Of a stretch of DNA of 64,000 bases, positions 46,087 through 54,563 are shown in pieces. The stretch covers positions 1,438,192 through 1,502,191 of the forward strand of contig NZ_CP061302.1 of NCBI RefSeq assembly GCF_018687675.1, in the 5' to 3' direction. Under the pieces are notes generated by a model. That model did no database searches. It saw only the letters and a program-made list of their open reading frames with translations, and was not told the DNA's origin. Position 1 is the stretch's first letter, and each line of letters opens with the position of its first letter. This DNA comes from Polynucleobacter sp. MG-Unter2-18 (lineage in GTDB: Bacteria > Pseudomonadota > Gammaproteobacteria > Burkholderiales > Burkholderiaceae). A program made the position numbers and the translations under genes.

Positions 46087-47022
46087 TTAACCAAGTAAGT
46101 TAGTTAATTCTGGAACAGCAGTATTCAAATCGGCAACTAAACCATAATCAGCAACACTAAAGATTGGTGCCTCAGGATCTTTATTAATCGCGACGATCAC
46201 CTTAGAGTCCTTCATGCCCGCTAAATGCTGGATAGCACCAGAGATGCCAACGGCAACATACAGTTGCGGGGCAACAATCTTGCCGGTCTGACCTACCTGG
46301 TAATCATTTGGAACATAACCTGCATCTACTGCAGCTCGTGATGCACCAAGCGCAGCACCGAGCTTGTCAGCTAAAGGCACAACAATCTCTTGATACTTTT
46401 CACCAGAACCCAAACCACGACCACCAGAAACAATAATCTTGGCAGCAGTGAGCTCAGGGCGATCAGATTTAGTCAGCTCACGACCCACAAAAGAAGATTG
46501 AACTTTACTGTCGGCTAACGCTGCTTTTTCAATGGCGGCAGAACCACCAGTGGCAGCGACCGGATCAAAGCCGGTTGTACGAACGGTAATCACTTTTACT
46601 GGATCAGCTGATTGCACAGTAGCAATCGCATTACCCGCATAGATAGGACGCTCAAAGGTATCCGGTGAGACAACCTTAGTGACATCAGATAATTGCGCTA
46701 CATCTAGTTTGGCAGCAACGCGTGGCAAGACGTTCTTACCGTTGGCAGTTGCTGGTGCCAGGATGTGGCTGTAAGTACTTGCAATTGATAAAATTTGCGC
46801 ACCCAAAGGCTCAGCTAATTGATCTACCAATGCAGGTGCGTCAATTTGAATCACCTTACGTACACCAGTAATTTTCGCTGCAGCGGCAGCAGCAGCATCC
46901 GTCTGATTACCAGCAACCAAAACATCTACCTCAGATGAGCAGTGCAGTGCAGCTGCTACGGCATTGAGCGTTGCAGCCTTTAAGGATTGATTATCGTGTT
47001 CAGCAATAACGAGTGCGGCCAT
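46087..47022 (-). CDS. etfA: Electron transfer flavoprotein alpha subunit
   Basis: EtfA carries FAD and passes electrons from acyl-CoA dehydrogenases to ETF-ubiquinone oxidoreductase. The 311-residue protein has the C-terminal FAD-binding region with [23 protein letters not shown] and the family signature around [17 protein letters not shown]. Its ATG follows the etfB stop with no gap. The gene is followed by the acyl-CoA dehydrogenase, which is its likely donor. Confidence 0.95.
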   Translation of the reverse strand: MAALVIAEHDNQSLKAATLNAVAAALHCSSEVDVLVAGNQTDAAAAAAAKITGVRKVIQIDAPALVDQLAEPLGAQILSIASTYSHILAPATANGKNVLPRVAAKLDVAQLSDVTKVVSPDTFERPIYAGNAIATVQSADPVKVITVRTTGFDPVAATGGSAAIEKAALADSKVQSSFVGRELTKSDRPELTAAKIIVSGGRGLGSGEKYQEIVVPLADKLGAALGASRAAVDAGYVPNDYQVGQTGKIVAPQLYVAVGISGAIQHLAGMKDSKVIVAINKDPEAPIFSVADYGLVADLNTAVPELTNLLG

Positions 47023-47772
47023 TTAAATTACCTTCGCTTCATTTTTAAGTTTATCTACTAAAGCCGCTACATCAGCCACCATTACGCCGGCAGAGCGCTT
47101 TGGTGGCTCTTCTACTTTGAGGGTTTTGAGGCGTGGGGCAATATCAACACCTAACTCTTCCGGCTTCATGATTTCCAAGGTCTTCTTTTTGGCTTTCATG
47201 ATGTTTGGCAAAGTCACATAGCGCGGCTCATTCAAACGCAAGTCAGTAGTGATGACTGCGGGCAAGGTAATCGCAATGGTTTCCAAGCCGCCATCCACCT
47301 CACGAGTCACGTTCGCTTTACCATCGGCAACTACCACTTTGGAAGCAAAAGTTGCTTGCGGAATATCCATTAAGCTGGCTAGCATCTGCCCCGTCTGATT
47401 ACTATCGTCATCAATTGCCTGCTTACCCAAGATGATGATTTGAGCCTGCTCTTTCTCAGAGAGCGCTTTGAGAATTTTTGCCACAGCTAAGGGCTGTAAT
47501 TCAGCATCGGTCTCTACCAAGATCGCGCGATCTGCGCCAATAGCTAAGGCAGTACGCAAAGTTTCTTGACACTGAGTGGAGCCAGCAGAAACCACAACTA
47601 TCTCAGTAGCCACACCAGCCTCTTTTAATCGAACCGCCTCTTCTACTGCGATCTCATCAAAAGGATTCATACTCATTTTGACGTTTGCCAGATCGACACC
47701 GGAGTTATCTGATTTCACCCGAATTTTGACGTTGTAATCAACAACACGCTTTACTGCCACTAAGATTTTCAT
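47023..47772 (-). CDS. etfB: Electron transfer flavoprotein beta subunit
   Basis: EtfB binds AMP and holds the recognition loop for partner dehydrogenases. The 249-residue protein starts [19 protein letters not shown] and includes [17 protein letters not shown] and the recognition-helix region [16 protein letters not shown]. Family length. ATG at 47772, 57 nt after the acyl-CoA ligase stop. The gene order ligase, etfB, etfA, acyl-CoA dehydrogenase makes a compact oxidation unit. Confidence 0.95.
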   Translation of the reverse strand: MKILVAVKRVVDYNVKIRVKSDNSGVDLANVKMSMNPFDEIAVEEAVRLKEAGVATEIVVVSAGSTQCQETLRTALAIGADRAILVETDAELQPLAVAKILKALSEKEQAQIIILGKQAIDDDSNQTGQMLASLMDIPQATFASKVVVADGKANVTREVDGGLETIAITLPAVITTDLRLNEPRYVTLPNIMKAKKKTLEIMKPEELGVDIAPRLKTLKVEEPPKRSAGVMVADVAALVDKLKNEAKVI

Positions 47773-47829
47773 GCTTGATCTCTATTTTTGAGTAACTTCT
47801 CTATTTTATCCGCCCGGCCTGAGCTGGTG

Positions 47830-49482
47830 TTAGACATCAATGGCTGAAGCCGAGCCAGCCTGCTTGCGAAGTTCAAACTTCTGAATCTTGCCAGTAGAGG
47901 TCTTGGGCAACTCGCAGAACACGATGGCTTTTGGTACCTTAAAACCAGCTAAATGCTGCTTGCAATGGGCAATGATGTCAGCTGGCGTAACCTCCATTCC
48001 CGGCTTAATTTCTAGGAAGGCACAAGGAGTTTCCCCCCACTTGGGGTCTGGCTTCGCAACTACTGCAGCAGCCATGACAGCTGGGTGGCGATAAAGGACA
48101 TCTTCAACCTCCACAGAGGAAATATTTTCGCCGCCAGAGATGATGATGTCTTTACTACGGTCCTTCATCTTCACATAGCCATCGGGGTTCATCACTGCTA
48201 AGTCACCAGAATGAAACCAGCCACCCTCAAAAGCCTCTTTACTTGCCTTCTCATTTTTAAGATACCCCTTCATGGCGATATTGCCCTTGAACATAATCTC
48301 GCCCATCGTCTCGCCATCGGCAGGGACTGGCATAAGAGTTTCAGGATCAAGAACAGCTATCGCCTGCTGCAGGTGGTAGCGGACACCTTGGCGAGCATTG
48401 AGGCGGGCCCTCTCACCAATATCAAGATCATTCCATTCATCTTGTTTGACGCATACCGCTGCTGGTCCGTAGGTCTCCGTTAACCCATAGACATGGGTTA
48501 AATCAAACCCCAGCTTTTCCATCCCTTCAATGATGGATGCAGGAGGTGCAGCGCCTGCGATTAAGCCTTTTACACCTACAGGTACCCCTTGCTTTAATTC
48601 GTCAGGGGCGTTAACTAATAGGTTGTGCACAATTGGAGCGGCGCAGTAATGGGTTACGCCATGATCTTTAATGGCGGCAAAAATATGCTGTGCATCCACG
48701 CGACGTAGACAAACATTAATACCAGCACGTGCTGCGACCGTCCACGGAAAGCACCAGCCATTGCAATGGAACATCGGGAGCGTCCAGAGATAGGTGGGGT
48801 GCTTGCTGATATCCCAATCCAAAATATTCGAGATGGCATTGATCGCTGCGCCGCGATGGTGATACACCACTCCCTTTGGATTGCCTGTAGTGCCTGAGGT
48901 GTAATTTAAACAAATGGCTTGCCACTCATCCGCAGGCACTTGCCAGTCGAATTGAGGATCGCCTTCAGACAGGAATTTTTCATAAGTGAGTTTGCCGAGC
49001 TTTTCACCAGGAACATCAAACTCTGTTTCCTCGACATCAATCACTAAAAACTCACGACCACTTTCTTTCCTGGCTATCTCAAGAGCTTTTTTCATCACCC
49101 CCGAAAACTCAGGATCTACGATGACGACTTTTGCTTCGCCATGATTGAGCATAAAAGCGATTGACTCAGGATCAAGGCGTGTATTTAAGGCATTTAATAC
49201 TGCCCCAGACATCGGAATTCCAAAATGCGCCTCAACCATTGGTGGCGTATTGGGCAACATGACAGCTACCGTATCACCCAAGCCAATGCCCTGCTTTTGC
49301 AAGGCGCTAGCTAAGCGACGGCAACGATCATAAGTTTGAGCCCAAGTTTGACGAAGCTTGCCATGAATCACCGCCAAACGATCTGGGTAGACTTGAGCCG
49401 AACGCTCCAGAAACAATAACGGGGTAATTGGAGTGAAGTTTGCAGGATTACGCTCTAAGCCCTGCTCAAAAATATTAGCCAT
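47830..49482 (-). CDS. Acyl-CoA synthetase (AMP-forming ligase)
   Basis: This 550-residue member of the adenylate-forming family activates a carboxylic acid to its CoA ester. The P-loop-like motif YTSGTTGNPKG, the YGLTETYGP block and SGGENISSVEVE with a final PKTSTGKIQKF lysine motif are present. Homologues in betaproteobacteria are annotated as medium- or short-chain acyl-CoA or acyl-AMP ligases; the substrate is not readable. An AGGAG Shine-Dalgarno precedes ATG 49482. It heads the etf-acyl-CoA dehydrogenase group. Confidence 0.9.
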   Translation of the reverse strand: MANIFEQGLERNPANFTPITPLLFLERSAQVYPDRLAVIHGKLRQTWAQTYDRCRRLASALQKQGIGLGDTVAVMLPNTPPMVEAHFGIPMSGAVLNALNTRLDPESIAFMLNHGEAKVVIVDPEFSGVMKKALEIARKESGREFLVIDVEETEFDVPGEKLGKLTYEKFLSEGDPQFDWQVPADEWQAICLNYTSGTTGNPKGVVYHHRGAAINAISNILDWDISKHPTYLWTLPMFHCNGWCFPWTVAARAGINVCLRRVDAQHIFAAIKDHGVTHYCAAPIVHNLLVNAPDELKQGVPVGVKGLIAGAAPPASIIEGMEKLGFDLTHVYGLTETYGPAAVCVKQDEWNDLDIGERARLNARQGVRYHLQQAIAVLDPETLMPVPADGETMGEIMFKGNIAMKGYLKNEKASKEAFEGGWFHSGDLAVMNPDGYVKMKDRSKDIIISGGENISSVEVEDVLYRHPAVMAAAVVAKPDPKWGETPCAFLEIKPGMEVTPADIIAHCKQHLAGFKVPKAIVFCELPKTSTGKIQKFELRKQAGSASAIDV

Positions 49483-49537
49483 GCGCTCCTTAAATATTAA
49501 TCTTCTTTGTTTCTAAATTTCTAGAATCTGACTTCAA

Positions 49538-50458
49538 TTAAATATCAGCAAGTGCTTTGACGTGCGCCACCACGCTACGACCCAAAGCAGAAAGGTTATA
49601 ACCACCCTCCAGACAGCTGACGATACGACCCTGAGCGTATTGGTTAGCAACGCCTTTCAACTGCTTAGTAATCCAAGCATAGTCATCTTCCACTAAACCC
49701 ATCTGACCCAAGTCATCTTCACGATGAGCATCAAAACCCGCAGAAATGATGATCAGCTCAGGCTCAAAATCCCGTAGGCGTGGTAGCCATTGCTCCTCCA
49801 CTATTGAGCGCACTACATCACCACGCGTAGATGCTGGAAGCGGTACATTCACCATATTACTTGCTCTATCTAAGCCGCTATATGGATAAAACGGATGCTG
49901 GAAGAAACTACACATGAGCACATTGGGATCATTAAAAAATGCCGCTTCGGTCCCATTACCATGATGAACATCAAAATCAATGATAGCCACCCGCTCGATA
50001 CCGTATGCCTCCATCGCATATCGCGCTGCTACAGCAACGTTATCAAAAACACAAAATCCCATTGAGCGAGTTGGCTCTGCGTGATGCCCAGGGGGGCGAA
50101 TCGCACAAAACACATTTTCAACTTCACCCTTCATGACCGCATCAACACCTGCAATGGCAGCACCAGCTGCACGTAGCGCAGCGCTCCAAGTATGGGGGTT
50201 CATGATGGTGTCACCATCGAGCATAAAGTAACCGCTCGCTGGTGAGCGCTCTTTAACAAAGGCAATATGATCTGGGCTATGAACTAACTCTAGTTGCTCT
50301 TCAGTTGCTAAGGGGGCATCTAGGTGCTGCAGAAAGCGATCGATGCCACTACGAATTAACTGATCATTGATTGCCTGAATCCGCTCCGGGCACTCAGGAT
50401 GATGGCTACCCATCTCATGTTTTAGAAAATCTGGATGAGTTATGTATCCTGTTGTCAT
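49538..50458 (-). CDS. Histone-deacetylase-family (AcuC/acetylpolyamine amidohydrolase-like) protein
   Basis: This 306-residue zinc-dependent deacetylase has RPPGHHAEPTRSMGFCVFDNVAVAA, with the active-site HH, and IDFDVHHGNGTEAAF with the Asp and His metal ligands; SAGFDAHREDDLG supplies the later Asp. Bacterial members remove acetyl groups from polyamines or from acetyl-CoA synthetase; the substrate here is uncertain. It lies 55 nt before the acyl-CoA synthetase gene and could regulate acyl-CoA ligases by deacylation, but this is only a suggestion from position. Confidence 0.85.
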   Translation of the reverse strand: MTTGYITHPDFLKHEMGSHHPECPERIQAINDQLIRSGIDRFLQHLDAPLATEEQLELVHSPDHIAFVKERSPASGYFMLDGDTIMNPHTWSAALRAAGAAIAGVDAVMKGEVENVFCAIRPPGHHAEPTRSMGFCVFDNVAVAARYAMEAYGIERVAIIDFDVHHGNGTEAAFFNDPNVLMCSFFQHPFYPYSGLDRASNMVNVPLPASTRGDVVRSIVEEQWLPRLRDFEPELIIISAGFDAHREDDLGQMGLVEDDYAWITKQLKGVANQYAQGRIVSCLEGGYNLSALGRSVVAHVKALADI

Positions 50459-50493
50459 TACTAGAAATCCTCAATAGCAAAACTGTAGTTTTT

Positions 50494-50499
50494 TATAAT
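50494..50499 (+). promoter_or_regulatory. mltB: Candidate -10 box for mltB
   Basis: A perfect TATAAT lies 43 nt before the mltB start, in the 84-nt gap between the divergent HDAC-like gene and mltB. The region where a -35 box should be has no good TTGACA match, so the promoter is probable but not proven. Confidence 0.4.
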
Positions 50500-50542
50500 C
50501 TAATTAAACCCACCAACTTTTCAAAAACCCATCCTCATATCT

Positions 50543-51799
50543 ATGAATTTTCGCGTCTCTTATCTTGCCTCAACACTACTAGTAGCGCTGCTACTTGGCG
50601 CCTGTTCTAGTACCCGTGTTCAGCAAGTTAGCCCTACAGAGACTATCGTAAACCAGTCTGAAGATGTTGCGACAGAAGTCCGTTTTAGCCAAAGCCTCAA
50701 CCAGCTCTTGACTCAAATTGCTCAAACCCAGGGAATCCCTCAATCAAGCCTTGAATCAGGCTTCTCAGATGCTAAAACGATTCCCTCTATTCGCAAATTG
50801 GTGTTACCCCCATCGGGCAGCTTTAAAAAGAATTGGGTGGCCTATCGCAAGCGCTTTATTGAGCCAGTTCGTCTGAAGGCTGGCAAGGCTTTTTGGGAGC
50901 AAAACCAAGCATTCCTCAGTAAAGTTGAACAAGAGTCTGGTGTCCCAGCTGAAGTCATTGTGTCCATTATTGGCATTGAAACCATTTATGGTCGTCAAAC
51001 TGGAAATTTTCGAGTAAAGGATGTACTTTCTACGTTAGCCTTCAGCTATCCAGATACCCCCAATAAAGCAAGTAGAGAACAGTTCTTTAAAGATCAGCTT
51101 CAAGAACTCATACTCATGTGCTGGACCGAGGGTGGCGGCAGCATACCAGCAAACAATAGCAATCAAGGTTTGAGCCCGTCTCGCTTTAATAACTGTCTCA
51201 ATCAAAATAGTTCCTATGCAGGAGCTATTGGCTTACCGCAATTTATGCCTGGCAGCATCCGTAACTTTGCTGTAGATGGTGATGGAGACGGTAGGATTGA
51301 CCTTAAGCAAAACCCCAAAGATGCCATTGCCAGCGTTGCCAACTTTATGAGAAAGCATGGCTGGCAACCAGGGATGCCGATTTACTTCCCCGTAAAGGAA
51401 GCAGCGATCAGCGAAGCAATAGCACTAGCTGATGGTGAGCCTCAGCTCAAATACACTATTGAAGAACTCATTACCAAAGGAATTCTAAGTAAAGAGCAAG
51501 GTGATCTACAGCTGGGTGGCGTTGAGCCGCAAAGTAAAGCGCTCATTGTTGACCTTCCCTACCCCGATCAAGATGGTAATGATCAAGTGCGTTATGTAGT
51601 TGGCTTGAATAACTTTCTGACCATTGTGCAATACAACCGCAGTTACTTTTATGCACAAAGTGTTGCAGAATTTGCAGAGGCCCTAGGGTACAAGAATCAA
51701 AGCGTAGTGCCGGTCAGCAAGCCTAAAACAAAGACAAATGAATCCACTAAAGCCAAATCCAAGAAGACTACCAATAAGAAAAAGCAGAAGCAGACTTAA
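50543..51799 (+). CDS. mltB: Membrane-bound lytic murein transglycosylase B
   Basis: MltB cleaves glycan strands of peptidoglycan with formation of 1,6-anhydro-muramic acid, whose products feed the recycling route that includes NagZ. The 418-residue protein has a lipoprotein signal with lipobox LGAC (Cys21), the catalytic Glu146 in GIETIYGRQTG and SYAGAIGLPQFMPGSI. A C-terminal lysine/threonine-rich tail (about 390-418) is unusual and could bind the negatively charged wall. The 3' end is 18 nt from the convergent cysM. Confidence 0.93.
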   Translation: MNFRVSYLASTLLVALLLGACSSTRVQQVSPTETIVNQSEDVATEVRFSQSLNQLLTQIAQTQGIPQSSLESGFSDAKTIPSIRKLVLPPSGSFKKNWVAYRKRFIEPVRLKAGKAFWEQNQAFLSKVEQESGVPAEVIVSIIGIETIYGRQTGNFRVKDVLSTLAFSYPDTPNKASREQFFKDQLQELILMCWTEGGGSIPANNSNQGLSPSRFNNCLNQNSSYAGAIGLPQFMPGSIRNFAVDGDGDGRIDLKQNPKDAIASVANFMRKHGWQPGMPIYFPVKEAAISEAIALADGEPQLKYTIEELITKGILSKEQGDLQLGGVEPQSKALIVDLPYPDQDGNDQVRYVVGLNNFLTIVQYNRSYFYAQSVAEFAEALGYKNQSVVPVSKPKTKTNESTKAKSKKTTNKKKQKQT

Positions 51800-51817
51800 T
51801 GCTGAAGCTTGAATGCC

Positions 51818-52729
51818 TTACGCCGGAAAGACACCAGTAGATAGATAGCGATCACCACGGTCGCAAACGATAAAGACAATCGTAGCGTTTTCTACTTGGC
51901 GAGCAATTCGCAAGGCAACTACTAAAGCTCCACCAGCCGAGATGCCACAGAAGATACCCTCTTCAGCCGCAAGTCGGCGAGCCATTTCTTCTGCATCTGC
52001 TTGGCTCACATACTCAATACGATCAACCTTATCACCCTGATAAATCTTAGGCAGATATTCTGGAGCCCATTTACGAATACCTGGAATCTGCGACCCTTCC
52101 TCTGGTTGCGCGCCAATAATCTGAATATTGGGGTTCATGGTTTTTAAATAAGTGGAAACTCCGGTAATGGTTCCAGTAGTACCCATTGATGAGACAAAGT
52201 GCGTCACTTGACCATCGGTATCGCGCCAGATTTCTGGGCCAGTGGTCTCGATATGAGCACGCGGGTTATCCGGATTTGCGAATTGATCCAATAATCTGCC
52301 ACGACCTTCCTTCTGCAGCTGTGATGCATAGTCACGCGCAAATTCCATGCCACCAGAAGCTGCTGTCAGAATGAGTTCTGCTCCATAGGCAGCCATACTT
52401 TGACGACGTTCAATACTTTGATTTTCAGGCATCACCAAAACCATCTTGTAGCCCAACATTGCGGCAGTCATTGCCAAAGCAATACCAGTATTCCCGCTAG
52501 TAGCTTCAATCAGGGTGTCGCCAGGTTTAATTTCTCCACGCTCTTGTGCGCGCAGAATCATCGACAGCGCAGGTCGGTCTTTTACCGACCCCGCTGGATT
52601 ATTGCCCTCTAACTTTCCTAAGATCAGATTATTTTTGGAATCATTTTCAGCGCCGGGGATACGTTGCAAACGAACCAGGGGCGTATTACCCACGGTCTGT
52701 GAAATAGTTAAGTAAGAAGGTGTGTTCAT
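51818..52729 (-). CDS. cysM: Cysteine synthase B
   Basis: CysM makes cysteine from O-acetylserine and sulfide or thiosulfate with PLP. The 303-residue protein has the PLP lysine Lys50 in NPAGSVKDRPAL, the TSGNTGIALA substrate loop and the PLP-phosphate site GTTGTITG. The tail PEEGSQIPGIRKW and shorter length agree with CysM rather than CysK. ATG 52729. Convergent with mltB. Confidence 0.92.
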   Translation of the reverse strand: MNTPSYLTISQTVGNTPLVRLQRIPGAENDSKNNLILGKLEGNNPAGSVKDRPALSMILRAQERGEIKPGDTLIEATSGNTGIALAMTAAMLGYKMVLVMPENQSIERRQSMAAYGAELILTAASGGMEFARDYASQLQKEGRGRLLDQFANPDNPRAHIETTGPEIWRDTDGQVTHFVSSMGTTGTITGVSTYLKTMNPNIQIIGAQPEEGSQIPGIRKWAPEYLPKIYQGDKVDRIEYVSQADAEEMARRLAAEEGIFCGISAGGALVVALRIARQVENATIVFIVCDRGDRYLSTGVFPA

Positions 52730-52770
52730 GAAACCATTTTAGCCATAAGCTAGGCTAGACGTAAAACGGT

Positions 52771-53166
52771 TTAATTTCGGCGACTTGGTTCCGAACGATC
52801 CGAATGATTGCGCGTACCACTTTGACCGCGTGAGCCACGTCTGCCAGTCTTCGAGCCCTCTTTATTGGTGCGGCCATGCGGTTCACGAAAAGAACTCGGC
52901 GCCTCAATAGTTAAGCCGTTATCTACCATCTTTTCCACAGATTTCATACCAATTCCACGAACCCGTTTTTGCAGGTCATTGGCATCCTGAAAGTGTCCAC
53001 CATCTAAGCGCTCGGAAATAATTGTCTTCGCTTTAGAGGGGCCAATCCCTTTAATGCTCTCGAGCTCAGATTGAGTAGCAGTATTGACATTGATTGGTGA
53101 CGCGGCAGCCAAACTTGAGGCAGCTATAAATACTGAAAATACTAAAGACTTTAATAATTGATTCAT
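52771..53166 (-). CDS. Small secreted helix-hairpin-helix protein (ComEA-like)
   Basis: This 131-residue protein has a signal peptide (about 1-22, ending AAA) and a ComEA-type domain with two HhH motifs (about 25-90: NVNTATQSELESIKGIGPSKA then KRVRGIGMKSVEKM). It resembles ComEA, which binds incoming DNA in the periplasm during natural uptake. The C-terminal 40 residues are rich in Arg, Gly and Ser with an R/G/S-like composition, which is not part of the usual domain. DNA binding is inferred; no other competence genes are near. Confidence 0.82.
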   Translation of the reverse strand: MNQLLKSLVFSVFIAASSLAAASPINVNTATQSELESIKGIGPSKAKTIISERLDGGHFQDANDLQKRVRGIGMKSVEKMVDNGLTIEAPSSFREPHGRTNKEGSKTGRRGSRGQSGTRNHSDRSEPSRRN

Positions 53167-53183
53167 CTAATCTCCATCGGTTA

Positions 53184-53217
53184 ATAAAAAATCCACTCAC
53201 ACAAAGTGCGAGTGGAT
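53184..53217 (-). terminator. Terminator of the CHAT operon
   Basis: On the minus strand ATCCACTC (53217-53210) pairs with GAGTGGAT (53198-53191), extended inside by GTG/CAC after one mismatch, and is followed by seven T. It begins 73 nt after the zinc-ribbon gene stop (53290) and lies just before the ComEA-like gene start, so the three-gene unit ends here. Confidence 0.9.
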
Positions 53218-53289
53218 CAATTACAACGAATGAAAATTACGAATGTTGACGAAATTATGCAGACGACATCTAAATCAGGAGAAACCTAC

Positions 53290-54081
53290 TCAGCCAATAA
53301 TACCTTTTAAACCGGTGTAAATAGATACCGCAGTAGTTCCAAGTGCCACAATAGTACCGCCGTATTCTTGTAACTTCTTCATGAGGCCATGAAGGCTTGT
53401 TGGTGAGATTCGCCCCTCCCCCAAGCCCGTAACAACCGCCTTAAGAAAGGGGTTGATCGCTGCTTTTCGTAAATGCCTTTGTTTAGTCGCATAGGCTACC
53501 CCACCGAGGAGCATCCCAGTTAGGAAGCTAAAGGCGATACTTGCGGAATACTCTAGAACTTCCCGCCATTCAAATGTATTTTGAGGCCAAATTGGAGACC
53601 CGTCCACTAAGGAAGTCATCCAGCTCATGCCAATAACAGAAGCAATAGCTAAAAAAACTACCCCCATAAACCAAGGAAATAATTTGCGAGTGGTACTTTT
53701 AAATAGGAAGTACCCGAAAGGTAAAGGCAGGATCATAGAGATCAGCCTTAGGTACAGTGGCTTAGTATCGTAAACGATCGAGATCAATCCATGTGCAGCC
53801 AATAAGAGCGCAAGAGGAATGCCGATGTATAGAATAATATCCAGCATAGATAAAGCAAGGCCTCTTGGCTCAACCTGCTTTTGAACTTGTTCATCTAACA
53901 ATAATTGCAATTGTGCGATGCGATGCTCATAGGCATCTTGATTTGGAATCTCTTCAAGGCGCTTTTCGAGCTCTGCTACCTTGGCCATCATGGGCTTGAA
54001 TAAATAGAGATCCCGCGTACAGATCTTGCAGACTGATGCCTCTTCAGCAACTTCAGAGAGACAGTATGGGCAATTCATCAT
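53290..54081 (-). CDS. Zinc-ribbon, coiled-coil, multi-pass membrane protein of the CHAT operon
   Basis: I do not recognise this 263-residue protein as a named family. It starts with a treble-clef-like zinc ribbon (Cys4-Cys7 and Cys18-Cys21), then a coiled-coil stretch (about 31-70), and four or five hydrophobic segments (about 80-103, 110-128, 134-157, 176-198 and 243-262). With the zinc ribbon at the N-terminus the metal domain is probably cytoplasmic. The ATG overlaps the small exported protein gene by 4 nt, and both follow the CHAT gene, so it is likely the membrane partner of a CHAT-based system. Confidence 0.72.
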   Translation of the reverse strand: MMNCPYCLSEVAEEASVCKICTRDLYLFKPMMAKVAELEKRLEEIPNQDAYEHRIAQLQLLLDEQVQKQVEPRGLALSMLDIILYIGIPLALLLAAHGLISIVYDTKPLYLRLISMILPLPFGYFLFKSTTRKLFPWFMGVVFLAIASVIGMSWMTSLVDGSPIWPQNTFEWREVLEYSASIAFSFLTGMLLGGVAYATKQRHLRKAAINPFLKAVVTGLGEGRISPTSLHGLMKKLQEYGGTIVALGTTAVSIYTGLKGIIG

Positions 54082-54518
54082 TTAACGACTAAAGTGAAAA
54101 TAGTATTTGTTTCTCGACCATCAGTATCTTTTGCTGTCACGCGGATTGTGTGAGAGCCTGAAGGTACATCCGCCTTTGAAAAATCAATACCAGATGCGCT
54201 AATAGAATTTTTTAATCTTGGTGTTAAATCCACAAAAGGGGATTTCATATAAACAACCTTGATTGAAGATGGATCAATCTTCCCTTCTCCGCGAGCTTCA
54301 AAGTTAACCTTGAAGTCAAGTGGGGAGCTGACTGGAGTGTCAGCTTCCGGGGAGACTAGCTTCACAGATGGGCCCCGTGAAATCCCACGGGTAGCTAATG
54401 CTCCAGATGCCGCTGGCAAAGCAGCTTCTTTGGCGCTAATTAAAGGTGCCGCACGGACCCATAAAGTTGCGGTCATGAGACTAGTTAAAAGTAAGATTTG
54501 AGTAAGCTTCATCATCAT
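54078..54518 (-). CDS. Small exported beta-sandwich-like protein of the CHAT operon
   Basis: This 146-residue protein has a signal peptide (about 1-23) and a single domain (about 50-146) with alternating hydrophobic residues and SGSHTIRVTAKDTDGRETNTIFTLVV near the C-terminus, which looks like an immunoglobulin-like or cadherin-like beta sandwich. I cannot name the family. Three Met codons stand in a row at the start. It lies between the secreted CHAT gene (45 nt upstream) and the membrane protein gene (4-nt overlap), so it may be an adaptor in the periplasm. Confidence 0.65.
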   Translation of the reverse strand: MMMKLTQILLLTSLMTATLWVRAAPLISAKEAALPAASGALATRGISRGPSVKLVSPEADTPVSSPLDFKVNFEARGEGKIDPSSIKVVYMKSPFVDLTPRLKNSISASGIDFSKADVPSGSHTIRVTAKDTDGRETNTIFTLVVK

Positions 54519-54563
54519 TCCAAAATAAGAAAAATAGTTAAAAGTGATTTGATAGATATTAAA

